A DNA stretch of 64,000 bases from Desertimonas flava (GTDB lineage Bacteria > Actinomycetota > Acidimicrobiia > Acidimicrobiales > Ilumatobacteraceae). The stretch is taken from assembly GCF_003426815.1 (NCBI RefSeq), contig NZ_QKYK01000008.1, positions 62,001-126,000 on the forward strand, in the 5' to 3' direction. The notes under the pieces were generated by a model. The model made no database searches. It saw only the letters and a program-made list of their open reading frames with translations, and had not been told where the DNA came from. Positions 37,394 to 45,562 of this stretch are shown here, in pieces. Each line of letters starts with the position of its first letter. The stretch's first letter is position 1. A program made the position numbers and the translations under genes.

Positions 37394-37902
37394 AGCAGCG
37401 CCGCCATCGACGTGGGAACGAGCCCGGCGTCGTAGATCGCCCGCTTGCCGGCGAAGCGCAGCCCGGCCGCGGTGACGACGACGATGTCGTCGTAGGTGCC
37501 GGCGCATTGGACGCGCGTGTCGGCGCCCTCGATCGTCTCGAGGAGCAGGAAGCTCGCCGTCGTCTCGAGCCGGTCACCAGTGCCGCCACCGACGGGTCGC
37601 ACGGCGGTGATCACGTGGCGAGTGATCCGCCGGGCGAGGAACTGCGTGGTGACGAGGGCGTCCACGCGGTCGGCGAGCATGCCGCGGCTCTCGCAGCGGA
37701 TCGTGGCCAGGGGCAGGCCGCGTTCGACGTTCTCGAGGGGCACCACCACGTAGCTGGCGTCGTCGATGAACAGGTCGAGCCAGGCGGCGTGATCACCGGC
37801 GTCGAGCGCGGCGGCGTAGTCGTCGTAGAGGGCGCGCACCTCCTCGGCGTCGAACGTCCCCCAGGGCACCCTCGCCCGCACCTTCCCGCTCACGTCGATC
37901 AC
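37390..37902 (-). CDS. Aromatic-ring-hydroxylating dioxygenase beta subunit
   Basis: 170 residues, a normal small-subunit length. NTF2-like fold: VRALYDDYAAALDAGDHAAWLDLFIDDASYVVVPLENVERGLPLATIRCESRGMLADRVDAL, then RRITRHVITAVRPV and FAGKRAIYDAGLVPTS. It structurally supports the Rieske alpha subunit encoded directly upstream (overlap of four bases at 37899-37902). GTG at 37902 is chosen for that overlap. Confidence 0.88.
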   Translation of the reverse strand: MIDVSGKVRARVPWGTFDAEEVRALYDDYAAALDAGDHAAWLDLFIDDASYVVVPLENVERGLPLATIRCESRGMLADRVDALVTTQFLARRITRHVITAVRPVGGGTGDRLETTASFLLLETIEGADTRVQCAGTYDDIVVVTAAGLRFAGKRAIYDAGLVPTSMAALL

Positions 37903-39137
37903 AGTCCCATCACGTGCCGGTAGTGAGCGTAGAAGGCCCGGATCGCCACCTCGGTCACCATGTGTTCGGTGTCGTCGAGGTCGGCGCCGCCCATGTCGAG
38001 CAGGGCGTCGTGATCCTCGCCGGCCTCGGCGCCGATCTGGGCCAGCCGCATCACCTCGCTGTCGTCGATCGACACCAGCCCGGCCGGCCCCATCAGGTTG
38101 GCCTGGCGCAGGCGGCGGGTGTGCATGGCCTCGTCGTCGTCGGCGTAGCCGAAGTACGTCCAGTGCAGCTCGAAGTTGCCGACGCCGCGCGGCACGAGCT
38201 GACGCATCGCCAGTGTGTTGGACTGCTGCTGCACGATGAGGTTGGGCCAGACCGTCTGCATCACGACCGTGGCGCTGCCGGGGAACTCGCGCACCGGGTC
38301 GAGGAGTCTGGGGTCGCGTAGCTCGAGGTCGTGCTGGACGCGGGCGATGTCGTCGGTGCCGACGACGGCGCGCTGTTCGGACCGCTGCGACACCAGCACC
38401 GAGTGCTGGCCGGTGGGGTCCATCTGCGTCTTCGACGGGTTGTCGGCGCGGAACAGACCGAACGTGACGAGGAAGACGTGCAGCAGGCTGGCGTGGTACG
38501 GGTCCTTGATGTTCTCGAACATCAGCTTCCAGTTCGCCGGCACGGTCTGGCGCTGGTAGCCGAGCACGCGCAGCGGTCGGCCGTCGAAGACGCGGTCGAA
38601 CCAACCGATGTTCGTCGTGCCGAGGTACTCCTCGAACGGCGGCGTCTCCGCGCTTCGGGTGGCGAAGACCACGCCGTGGCGTTCCGTGACCCGCAGCTGT
38701 TCGAGCCCGTGGGCGCTGTTGTCGAAGTCGGCGGGCATGCCACCGTGGCCACCGACGCCCTTCTTGAAGGGGATGCCGAGCAACCGGCCGTCCGATGCGT
38801 AGCTCCACTGGTGGTACGGGCAGGTGAACGTCGTGGCGTTGCCGGCGGCCTGATGGCAGAAGGCGACGCCGCGATGGGCGCACCGGTTGACGAGCACGTG
38901 GATCTCCCCGCGACGCGATCGCGTGACGATCACCGGGAGCTCGCCGACGCTCGTGCGGACGAAGTCACCCGGCTCGGGGATCTCGGCGCTGAGGGCCACG
39001 TAGTTCCACGACGGCCCGGAGAAGATGAGGTCGAGCTCGCGCTGGTAGAGATCGGCGTCGGTGTACACCCAGTACGGGACGCGGGTCGTCAGCGAGGACG
39101 GCCACGACCCGGCAAGTTCTGCTGTCGGGAAACTCAT
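37899..39137 (-). CDS. Rieske aromatic-ring-hydroxylating dioxygenase alpha subunit
   Basis: 412 residues. The Rieske cluster ligands are CAH (NRCAHRGVAFC) and CPYH (TTFTCPYHQWSY), 17 residues apart. The mononuclear Fe(II) site is NIKDPYHASLLHVF (D-x2-H-x4-H). Substrates of this family are typically salicylate, anthranilate, benzoate or similar acids. First gene of the operon 33755-39137. No reductase or ferredoxin gene is in the operon, so electron donors must come from elsewhere, possibly from the ferredoxin genes at the left edge. Confidence 0.92.
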   Translation of the reverse strand: MSFPTAELAGSWPSSLTTRVPYWVYTDADLYQRELDLIFSGPSWNYVALSAEIPEPGDFVRTSVGELPVIVTRSRRGEIHVLVNRCAHRGVAFCHQAAGNATTFTCPYHQWSYASDGRLLGIPFKKGVGGHGGMPADFDNSAHGLEQLRVTERHGVVFATRSAETPPFEEYLGTTNIGWFDRVFDGRPLRVLGYQRQTVPANWKLMFENIKDPYHASLLHVFLVTFGLFRADNPSKTQMDPTGQHSVLVSQRSEQRAVVGTDDIARVQHDLELRDPRLLDPVREFPGSATVVMQTVWPNLIVQQQSNTLAMRQLVPRGVGNFELHWTYFGYADDDEAMHTRRLRQANLMGPAGLVSIDDSEVMRLAQIGAEAGEDHDALLDMGGADLDDTEHMVTEVAIRAFYAHYRHVMGL

Positions 39138-39201
39138 TCTGGGCTCGAAGGTACTACACGGGCCTCGCAGAATCGACTCCCAGGGCGCGCCGACGCGACT
39201 C

Positions 39202-39239
39202 ACGGTTGGTGCCCGGCACCAACCGTTACCAACCGTGAG
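39202..39239. repeat. RGTGCC-N-GGCACY palindrome, subfamily C copy 2, with an extra arm
   Basis: ACGGTTGGTGCC and its complement surround a central C at 39214 (39202-39226). A second right arm ACCAACCGTGAG follows at 39228-39239 and complements CTCACGGTTGGT on the left. Two alternative hairpins can form, suggesting a rearranged or partly duplicated copy. Confidence 0.85.
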
Positions 39240-39258
39240 GTCCTCGGTTCAGCCGATG

Positions 39259-40287
39259 TCAGCCGAGTCCGGCGGCGCCGGCGTAGGCGGGCAGCGCCGG
39301 CTGGCCGCCGAGATGGCAGTAGAGGACCCGGCTGCCCGCCGGGATCTCGCCGCTGCGCACCATGCCGATCAGCCCGGCCATCGACTTGCCTTCGTACACC
39401 GGGTCGGTGAGCATCCCCTCGGTGCGGGCGGCGAGATGGATCGCCTCGATCGTCGTGTCGTCGGGGATCCCGTACGCCGGCCCGGCGTATCCCGGCACCA
39501 CCACGATCTCGCCGGTTTCGAGCTGGCGGCCCACGCCGATCGTGTCGGCCGTCGAACGGGCGATGCGCGCCACCTGCTCCGTCGTCTGCTCGAGTGTCGC
39601 CGACGCGTCGATGCCGATCACGCGGCGATCGCGCCCGTCGCGGCGGTCCTCGAGGGCGAAGCCGGCGATCATCCCGGCGTGGCTCGACCCGGTCACGGTG
39701 CACACGATCACGTGGTCGAAGAAGACGCCGAGCTGCGCCTCCTGCTCGGCGACCTCGACGGCCCAGTTGGCAAAGCCGAGGCCGCCCAGCGGATGGTCGG
39801 AGGCGCCGGCGGGGATGGCGTACGGCTTGCCGCCGGCGTCCTCGACCGATGCGATGGCCGCCTTCCAGCTGTCACGGATGCCGATGTCGAACCCGGAGCT
39901 GTCGATGCGTACGTCGCCGCCCATGATGCGCGTCAGCTGGATGTTGCCGACCTGGTCGTACAAAGGGTCGGGCCACTCGACCCAGTGCTCCTGGACGGTC
40001 ACGCAGCCGAGGCCGAGGTGGCGGGCGACGCCGGTGACCTGCCGGGTGTGGTTGGACTGGATGCCGCCGATGGAGACGAGCGTGTCGCAGCCCGTGGCCA
40101 GCGCCTCGGCGACGAGGTACTCGAGCTTGCGGACCTTGTTGCCCCCGAAGGCGATGCCCGAGTTGCAGTCCTCCCGCTTGGCCCAGATCTCGACGCCGCC
40201 GCCGAGGGCCGCCGACAGCCGCGGCAAGGGGTGGACGGGCGACGGGCCGAACAGCAACGGGTGGCGCGGGAAGTCAGACAGTTCCAT
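39259..40287 (-). CDS. acdS: 1-aminocyclopropane-1-carboxylate deaminase
   Basis: 342 residues. The PLP Lys is residue 51 in [31 protein letters not shown] binds phosphate; Tyr298-Glu299 in VYEGKSM matches the catalytic Tyr/Glu pair that separates true ACC deaminases from D-cysteine desulfhydrases. It opens the cyclopropane ring to 2-oxobutyrate and ammonia. A GntR gene is divergent, with a strong palindrome 3 bp upstream of the start codon. Confidence 0.9.
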   Translation of the reverse strand: MELSDFPRHPLLFGPSPVHPLPRLSAALGGGVEIWAKREDCNSGIAFGGNKVRKLEYLVAEALATGCDTLVSIGGIQSNHTRQVTGVARHLGLGCVTVQEHWVEWPDPLYDQVGNIQLTRIMGGDVRIDSSGFDIGIRDSWKAAIASVEDAGGKPYAIPAGASDHPLGGLGFANWAVEVAEQEAQLGVFFDHVIVCTVTGSSHAGMIAGFALEDRRDGRDRRVIGIDASATLEQTTEQVARIARSTADTIGVGRQLETGEIVVVPGYAGPAYGIPDDTTIEAIHLAARTEGMLTDPVYEGKSMAGLIGMVRSGEIPAGSRVLYCHLGGQPALPAYAGAAGLG

Positions 40288-40289
40288 CG

Positions 40290-40309
40290 GGTGCAATATA
40301 TTGCATACC
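40290..40309. promoter_or_regulatory. Operator palindrome between acdS and GntR
   Basis: TGCAATATATTGCA (40292-40305) is a perfect 14-bp palindrome, flanked by GG and TACC. It lies 3 bp upstream of the acdS ATG and about 35 bp upstream of the regulator gene. Read leftward it begins GGTATGCA, the half-site seen in the other GntR-type sites of the window. Confidence 0.65.
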
Positions 40310-40341
40310 GGAGTGCGTGAGACAAGACGGCGGCGGGCAAG

Positions 40342-41007
40342 ATGGGGGCGATGCCGATCCCCACGGACTCCCCCGCCCTGGACCGCGGCCTGCTGCGCGA
40401 CGACGTCTACCGGCGCCTGCGTGACGCCATCATCGACGGTACGTTCGGCCCTGGCGAGCAGCTGCGCGACCTGGAGGTGGCCGAGTGGCTCGGCGTCAGC
40501 CGCACGCCCGTTCGCGAGGCGCTGCTGCGCCTCGCCCAGGCCGGGCTCGTCATCGCCCAGCCGGGCCGCTCCACCATCGTCGCCCCGCTCGATCAGCGGG
40601 CCTGCCGTGAAGCCCGCGACGTGGTCGCCGCGATGCACGAGCTCGCCGTGCACGAAGCCGTGCCGTCGATGACCACGGCCGACGTCGACGAGATGCGCGC
40701 CGCCAACGAGCGCTTCGAGCGGGCCATCGAGCGCGGCGACGTCGATGCCGCCCTGCGCGCCGACGACGAGCTGCACGCCGTGCCGGTGACGATCGCCGCC
40801 AACCGGGCGTTGAGCGCCGTGCTCGACCAGTTCTCTCCCCTGGTGCGCCGGGCCGAGCGTCTGCGCTTCGCGTCGAGCCACGCACGCGAGTCCGTCGTGC
40901 GCCACGCCGAGCTGATCCGCCTCTGCGCGGCAGGTGACGCCGCCAAGGCATCGGCGCTCGCCTTCGACACGTTCTACGGCCTGTCATCCGAGGGTGGGGA
41001 CGACTGA
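40342..41007 (+). CDS. GntR-family regulator (FCD), likely acdS regulator
   Basis: 221 residues. [68 protein letters not shown] domain: [41 protein letters not shown] and [16 protein letters not shown]. Divergent arrangement with acdS and the shared palindrome make it the probable ACC-deaminase regulator. ATG at 40351 is an alternative start but its G-run is too close for a ribosome site. Confidence 0.88.
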   Translation: MGAMPIPTDSPALDRGLLRDDVYRRLRDAIIDGTFGPGEQLRDLEVAEWLGVSRTPVREALLRLAQAGLVIAQPGRSTIVAPLDQRACREARDVVAAMHELAVHEAVPSMTTADVDEMRAANERFERAIERGDVDAALRADDELHAVPVTIAANRALSAVLDQFSPLVRRAERLRFASSHARESVVRHAELIRLCAAGDAAKASALAFDTFYGLSSEGGDD

Positions 41008-41059
41008 TCGACGACGACCGATCGCCGACTGATCGGCCCGGGCGGGATCCGCCGGCGCC

Positions 41060-42043
41060 CTACAGCCCGGCGAGGAACTCGAGCAGGGCGGCGTTCACCT
41101 CGGCCGGGCACTCCTGCTGGACCCAGTGGCCGGCGCCGTCGAGCAGCACCGACCCGCGATGGTCGGCGAGCCAGCCGTCCATCTTGCGCACCGGCGTGAT
41201 GGTGAGTACGGGGTCGGCCGTTCCGCCGATGAAGAACGACGGCACCGACACGCCGACGCCGGCGAGATGCGGCGTGAGCTCCCAGTTGCGGTCGAAGTTG
41301 CGATACCAGTTGAGGCCGCCGGTGAACCCGGTGCGCCGGAACGTGTCGGCATACACGGCGACCTCCTCCTCGGTGATCCAGTCCGGCAACTCGTCGGGCT
41401 CGATCATCCGCTCCACGAAGCCGCGACCGTCGTCGGCCGACGGATCGAACGACTCCCCCTCGGGCGCTGACGCCGCCCGCTGCACACCGCTCGGGGCGAA
41501 CAGCCGCCGCATCGTCGTGGCCGGATCGGCGTCGAGGTCGGCGTCGGCCACACCCGGTTCCTGGAAGTACACGATGTAGAAGAACGAGCCGGCGAAGCGT
41601 TCACGCATCAGGCCGATCGGCGGCGCCAGCGCCCGCCGCTGGAACGGCACGCTCAGCGCGGCCACCCCACGCAGCCGCGAGGGATGCAGCAGGCTCAACT
41701 GCCAGACGACCATGGCGCCCCAGTCGTGGCCGATGAACACGGCCTGGGCGTCGGGGCCGTCGATGGCGTCGACGAGGCCGACGAGGTCGTCGGTGAGGTG
41801 GAAGATGTCGTAGTCGGCGATCGCCTCGGGGCGGCTCGATTCCCCGTAGCCACGCATGTCGGGGGCGACGACGTGGTAGCCGGCGGCGGCCAGCGGGGCG
41901 ATCTGGTGCCGCCACGAGTAGCTCAGTTCGGGGAAGCCGTGCACGAGCACCACCAGCGGTCCGTCGGCCGGCCCGGCCTCGCGCACGAACAGCTCGACGC
42001 CGTTCGTGGCGATCGTCCGTGTCCGTTGCTCGCTGTCGCCCAT
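41060..42043 (-). CDS. Alpha/beta hydrolase, epoxide-hydrolase type
   Basis: 327 residues. HGFPELSYSWRHQIAPLAAAGYHVVAPDMRGYGESSRP holds the oxyanion HGxP motif; the nucleophile Asp is in FIGHDWGAMVVW and the His is in GAGHWVQQECP. The Asp nucleophile and cap domain (FRRTGFTGGLNWYRNFDRNW, with a lid Tyr) point to soluble epoxide hydrolase. It is the last gene of a short run with the cupin gene upstream, overlapping by one base (TGATG at 42041-42045). Confidence 0.9.
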   Translation of the reverse strand: MGDSEQRTRTIATNGVELFVREAGPADGPLVVLVHGFPELSYSWRHQIAPLAAAGYHVVAPDMRGYGESSRPEAIADYDIFHLTDDLVGLVDAIDGPDAQAVFIGHDWGAMVVWQLSLLHPSRLRGVAALSVPFQRRALAPPIGLMRERFAGSFFYIVYFQEPGVADADLDADPATTMRRLFAPSGVQRAASAPEGESFDPSADDGRGFVERMIEPDELPDWITEEEVAVYADTFRRTGFTGGLNWYRNFDRNWELTPHLAGVGVSVPSFFIGGTADPVLTITPVRKMDGWLADHRGSVLLDGAGHWVQQECPAEVNAALLEFLAGL

Positions 42044-42480
42044 CAGTCCTCCTCGTCGCCCGGCGCCCATCCTGGCGGCGCCAGTTCGAACGACTCGAAG
42101 CGGAACGGCGGCGCCACCGTGCAGCCGACCAGCGAGAACCCCGCCGCGCCCCCGGGGAGCGGCGTGGCCGCCTGCCAGGCGCTCGCCGGCACGATGAGCT
42201 GCGGCCGCTCCCCCGCCGCCACGTCGGTGCCGAGGACGTCCCGTCGCACGCCGACCCCGTCGTCGGAGATCGCCAGCTCGAGCGGGTCGCCGAGAGAGAA
42301 GTGCCAGATCTCCACGCCGCCGTGCACGCGGTGCCAGTGCGATCGCTCGCCGGACTCGAGCAGGAACCAGATCGCCGTGCTCGCCTCGTCTCGCCACGTC
42401 TCCGCGTACCAGCCACCCTCGGGGTGCGGCTCGAGTCCGAGCAGTTCGATCAGAGCGGCGGCATCCGGTGTGTGGCTCAT
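42043..42480 (-). CDS. Cupin_5 (DUF985) protein
   Basis: 145 residues. Typical DUF985 elements are LIELLGLEPHPEGGWYAETWR, TAIWFLLESGERSHWHRVHGGVEIWHFSLGDPLEL, QLIVPASAWQAATPL and FSLVGCTVAPPFRFESFELA. Single cupin barrel, probably metal-binding; function unknown. ATG at 42480 is chosen because sequence further upstream is not family-like. It is coupled to the epoxide hydrolase gene. Confidence 0.88.
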   Translation of the reverse strand: MSHTPDAAALIELLGLEPHPEGGWYAETWRDEASTAIWFLLESGERSHWHRVHGGVEIWHFSLGDPLELAISDDGVGVRRDVLGTDVAAGERPQLIVPASAWQAATPLPGGAAGFSLVGCTVAPPFRFESFELAPPGWAPGDEED

Positions 42481-42505
42481 CGCTCCCGAGCCTGCCACCC
42501 GCGGC

Positions 42506-43072
42506 TCACGTGAGGCTGAACAACAGGCGGTCGAACAACCGGGCAGCCTCGTCGACGGCCTGGCGGTCGCCGGTGACGAGCACGTCGAGCAACAGACCAC
42601 GGCTCGCCGCCACGGCGAGGCGGGCGGCCGCGGGTGCGTCGTCGGGCTTCACGCCGAGGCGCCCGAGCAGCTCGGTCACACCGGGCAGCCAGCCGTCGAC
42701 GAGGTCCTCGCGCAGCGTGGTGGCGTACGCCCGGCCGACGGCTGCGTGGGCCGACAGCTCGAAGAACAGCACCCCGAACCGCTGGGCGACCTCGACGAGG
42801 GTGTCCCAGTAGCGGGCCGAGAGCTGCCGGGCATCGACGGGCCCGCCGGCGTCGGCGCCGGCGAACACCTCGGCGAGGGCGGCGCGTTGGGACGCCTCCA
42901 CCGCCCGCACGACCTCGGCGAGCAAGCCCTCGCGGGAACCGAAGTGGTGCAGCAGCATCCGATGGCTCGTGCCGACCGCGGCGGCGATCTCGCGCAGGCT
43001 GGCGTCGGCCACGCCGTTGGCAGCCAGGTGATCGACGACCTTCGCGAGCAACCGCTCGCGAGCCGTGGTCAC
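42506..43072 (-). CDS. TetR-family regulator
   Basis: 188 residues. HTH: HLAANGVADASLREIAAAVGTSHRMLLHHFGSREGLLAEVVRAVE. The GTG start at 43072 overlaps the stop of the SRPBCC gene, so both are transcribed from the promoter at 43491-43506. The inverted repeat there suits a TetR operator, so autoregulation is likely. Confidence 0.88.
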   Translation of the reverse strand: MTTARERLLAKVVDHLAANGVADASLREIAAAVGTSHRMLLHHFGSREGLLAEVVRAVEASQRAALAEVFAGADAGGPVDARQLSARYWDTLVEVAQRFGVLFFELSAHAAVGRAYATTLREDLVDGWLPGVTELLGRLGVKPDDAPAAARLAVAASRGLLLDVLVTGDRQAVDEAARLFDRLLFSLT

Positions 43073-43491
43073 GTGGCCGACTCGGCGCGGCGTTTGAGGC
43101 CGGCGGCCTCGGTCGCGAGGTAGCGCTTAGTGAGCCGCGAGGTGACCAGGCCGATCAGCACGCCGAGTGGGCCTCGCTGATCGAGCGCCGCCGTGACGCG
43201 GCACGAGTCCGGACCGGTCTCTTCCACCACGTGGATGCCCGTGGTCCGCACGCCCGGCGCCCTGCTCACCCACTCGAACCGCCGGCCCTCGTCCAGCTCG
43301 GTCACCTCCCACTCGGCCACCGGCAGTCGGGGCTGCCTGATGCGCGCCCGGGCCCCCATGCGGAGCGGCCCGTCCAGCAGCTCCACGCTCGTCACGGTGT
43401 CCGTCCACTCCGGCCATCGCTCGACGTCCCGGTAGATCGACCAGGCGGTCGCCGCCGGCGCCGCCACGTCCTGGACTGCTTCGAACCTCAT
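43069..43491 (-). CDS. SRPBCC (START-like) lipid/ligand-binding protein
   Basis: 140 residues of the polyketide cyclase/START fold: VQDVAAPAATAWSIYRDVERWPEWTDTVTSVELLDGPLRMGARARIRQPRLPVAEWEV, then a C-terminal helix VTSRLTKRYLATEAAGLKRRAE. It binds a hydrophobic ligand; no enzymatic residues are evident. The ATG at 43491 coincides with the edge of the TGTACC-N4-GGTACA operator, so transcripts should be nearly leaderless. It is first of a two-gene operon with TetR. Confidence 0.82.
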   Translation of the reverse strand: MRFEAVQDVAAPAATAWSIYRDVERWPEWTDTVTSVELLDGPLRMGARARIRQPRLPVAEWEVTELDEGRRFEWVSRAPGVRTTGIHVVEETGPDSCRVTAALDQRGPLGVLIGLVTSRLTKRYLATEAAGLKRRAESAT

Positions 43492-43506
43492 GTACCAAAT
43501 GGTACA
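43491..43506. promoter_or_regulatory. TetR-type operator TGTACC-N4-GGTACA
   Basis: An inverted repeat of two 6-bp arms around AAAT, immediately upstream of and touching the SRPBCC start codon. Its spacing is typical for TetR dimers; the regulator is encoded in the same operon. Confidence 0.6.
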
Positions 43507-43532
43507 CGCTGCTCCGGCCGAACACCTTCGAT

Positions 43533-44480
43533 ATGGTCCGCCCGGTGAACGTGCTGCTCCACTACAACGCCGGTCCCCGACTGCGAGACGTGCTCGACGA
43601 GGAGTCGACGGACGGCGTGCGGGTGACGTGGACGCCCGAGGGTGACGACGACGCATGGTTCCGGGCGATGGCGACGGCCGAGACGCTGCTGCACGTGCTC
43701 GAGCCGGTGACGGCCGAGGCGATGGACGCCGCACCCAACCTGCAGCTGATCCAGAAGCTCGGCGTGGGCGTGAACACCATCGACCTCGACGCCGCCCGGG
43801 CCCGCGGCATCGCCGTGGCCAACCTGCCCGGGTCGAACGCCATCGCCGTGGCCGAGCACACGCTCGGCCTGCTGCTCGCCGTCCTGCGCCGGGTGCCGGC
43901 GTTCGACCGCGAGGTGCGCGCCGGCACCGGTTGGCCGCTCGCTGCGGAGATCCCCGACGGTCTCGGCGAGGTGGCCGGCCGGGTGGTCGGCCTCGTCGGC
44001 TACGGGGCGATCGCCCAGCGCTTCGGCAGCTATGTGGCGGCGATGGGCGCCACGGTCGTGCACCACCGTCGCTCGGAAGGCCCGGACTCGGTCTCGCTCG
44101 ACGAGCTGCTCGCCGTGGCCGATGTGGTGTCGGTGCACCTGCCGCTCACCGACGAGACACGCAACCTGCTCGACGCCCGCCGCCTCGGCGTGATGCGTCC
44201 CGGCGCCGTCCTTCTCAACACCGGCCGCGGCGGCGTCGTCGACGAGCAGGCGTTGGCCGATCTGCTTCGTTCGGGCCATCTCGCCGGTGCCGGCATCGAC
44301 GTGTTCGAGCAGGAGCCGATCGACATCCCGACCAACCCGCTCGTCGGCCTCGACAACGTCGTGCTCAGCCCCCACGTGGCCTGGCTCACCGCCGACACGC
44401 TCGCGCGATCCATCCGCCTCGGCGTGGCCAACGCCCGCCTCGTCGCCCGCGGCCAGGAGCCCGAACACCGCGTCGCCTGA
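43533..44480 (+). CDS. D-2-hydroxyacid dehydrogenase
   Basis: 315 residues. NAD-binding motif VVGLVGYGAIAQRFGSYVAAMGA; catalytic Arg in LLNTGRGGVVDEQAL, Glu in IDVFEQEPID and His in LSPHVAWLTADT. It interconverts a 2-oxoacid and a D-2-hydroxyacid. It is similar in family to the vanH gene at 49777 but not closely related. The ATG at 43533 is used; GTG at 43545 is possible. It ends 1 bp before a subfamily A palindrome. Confidence 0.88.
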   Translation: MVRPVNVLLHYNAGPRLRDVLDEESTDGVRVTWTPEGDDDAWFRAMATAETLLHVLEPVTAEAMDAAPNLQLIQKLGVGVNTIDLDAARARGIAVANLPGSNAIAVAEHTLGLLLAVLRRVPAFDREVRAGTGWPLAAEIPDGLGEVAGRVVGLVGYGAIAQRFGSYVAAMGATVVHHRRSEGPDSVSLDELLAVADVVSVHLPLTDETRNLLDARRLGVMRPGAVLLNTGRGGVVDEQALADLLRSGHLAGAGIDVFEQEPIDIPTNPLVGLDNVVLSPHVAWLTADTLARSIRLGVANARLVARGQEPEHRVA

Positions 44481-44481
44481 C

Positions 44482-44512
44482 GCCCGAGATAGTGCCAGGC
44501 ACTATCTCGGGC
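44482..44512. repeat. RGTGCC-N-GGCACY palindrome, subfamily A copy 3, left of the RAYT
   Basis: Arms GCCCGAGATAGTGCC and complement around a central A at 44497. It lies 28 bp before the transposase start and with the copy at 45355 brackets the gene. Confidence 0.93.
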
Positions 44513-44540
44513 CGTCACACCCCATCGTCATGATGGCGGC

Positions 44541-45395
44541 ATGCCCCGTCCACCTCGCCTCGACGCGGCCGGCGTGTACCACGTGATGAACCGGGGAGCC
44601 GCCCGCCAGACCATCTTCAACACCAGGAACGACGGCCACCGCTTCCTCGCCCTCGTCGACCAGGCCTCCGAGCGGTTCGAGGTGAGCGTCCTCGCCTACT
44701 GCCTGATGACGAACCACTACCACTTGCTGCTCCGCGTCCCCGACGGCGTGCTCTCGGCGTTCATGCACCTCGTCGGGTCTCGGTACACGCGGCACTTCAA
44801 CGACGCCGTCGGACGAGACGGACCCCTACTCCGGGCTCGCTTCCACTCGCTCCACGTGGACTCCGAGGAGTACATGATTTGCGCCGGGCGGTACATCCAT
44901 CGCAACCCCCTCGACATCCGTCCCCAAGTCGCGCTCGACACGTATCGCTGGTCGAGCTACCAGCAGTACGTCGGGCGGGCCCTGCCACCGCGCTGGCTGT
45001 CGACCAGCGAGTTGCTGGCAGCTACCAGCGGCAGCCGGCCTGAGTATCGAAGACTGGTCGAGGGCGACGCCGGTGCGACGCCGTCGATCGGCTGGGCGAT
45101 TGACGTGGCCATGATGGAATGCGGCGACGCCCCGTTCATCGCTCGCCCCCACGCCCGCCGCACGCTGCAGGTCGCGATGCTGGCCCTGGCGTCCGGTGCG
45201 CTGCAGGCGCAGCTCGAGCAGGAGTTGGCCTTCGCCCGCCCCGACGTCCGCGAGGCTGCGGTCGAACGGGTCCTGCGTCGCATCGAGTCAGAGCCGGATC
45301 TGGCAGTCGTCGCCGAACGAGCCCGCACCCTCGCCAGTGTCGGGCAGGCGGCTTCCGAGATAGTGCCTGGCACTATCTCGGCAGCGCTCCACTAG
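44541..45395 (+). CDS. REP-associated tyrosine transposase (Y1_Tnp family)
   Basis: 284 residues. N-terminal PRLDAAGVYHVMNRGAARQTIF is the RAYT opening; the HUH metal motif is CLMTNHYHLLLRV (His59 and His61), and the catalytic Tyr118 lies in CAGRYIHRNPLDI. The domain nicks and rejoins single-stranded DNA at hairpins. A C-terminal region of ~130 residues follows. The last residues EIVPGTISAALH are encoded by the right-hand palindrome, so the element ends inside the gene. It is probably the enzyme that moved the subfamily A repeats in this window; the other subfamilies may need other RAYTs. Confidence 0.92.
   Translation: MPRPPRLDAAGVYHVMNRGAARQTIFNTRNDGHRFLALVDQASERFEVSVLAYCLMTNHYHLLLRVPDGVLSAFMHLVGSRYTRHFNDAVGRDGPLLRARFHSLHVDSEEYMICAGRYIHRNPLDIRPQVALDTYRWSSYQQYVGRALPPRWLSTSELLAATSGSRPEYRRLVEGDAGATPSIGWAIDVAMMECGDAPFIARPHARRTLQVAMLALASGALQAQLEQELAFARPDVREAAVERVLRRIESEPDLAVVAERARTLASVGQAASEIVPGTISAALH
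45355..45381. repeat. RGTGCC-N-GGCACY palindrome, subfamily A copy 4, in the RAYT 3' end
   Basis: Arms CCGAGATAGTGCC and complement around a central T at 45368, 27 bp. It encodes EIVPGTIS near the RAYT C-terminus; the stop codon lies 12 bp beyond. Confidence 0.93.
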
Positions 45396-45562
45396 TTTCG
45401 CCGGGACCGAGACCCTCAGGACCAGCGACCGTTGCCGCGTGGAGCCCCCGCCGGACGTGTTGCCCAGGCTGGCACCCGGACGACCACCCGCGTGGAGTAG
45501 GGGTTCGGAAGCCATCGGGAATCACCGGAAACAGCCCATGGTGCATCTAGGATCGATCGACC

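Larger units (their letters stand above)
44482..45381 (+). mobile_element. REP-RAYT-REP unit
   Basis: A 900-bp unit: subfamily A palindrome, RAYT gene, subfamily A palindrome lying within the 3' end of the gene. This layout matches the known association of REP elements with Y1-type REP-associated transposases. No target-site duplication or long terminal inverted repeat is seen, as expected for this group. Confidence 0.75.
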
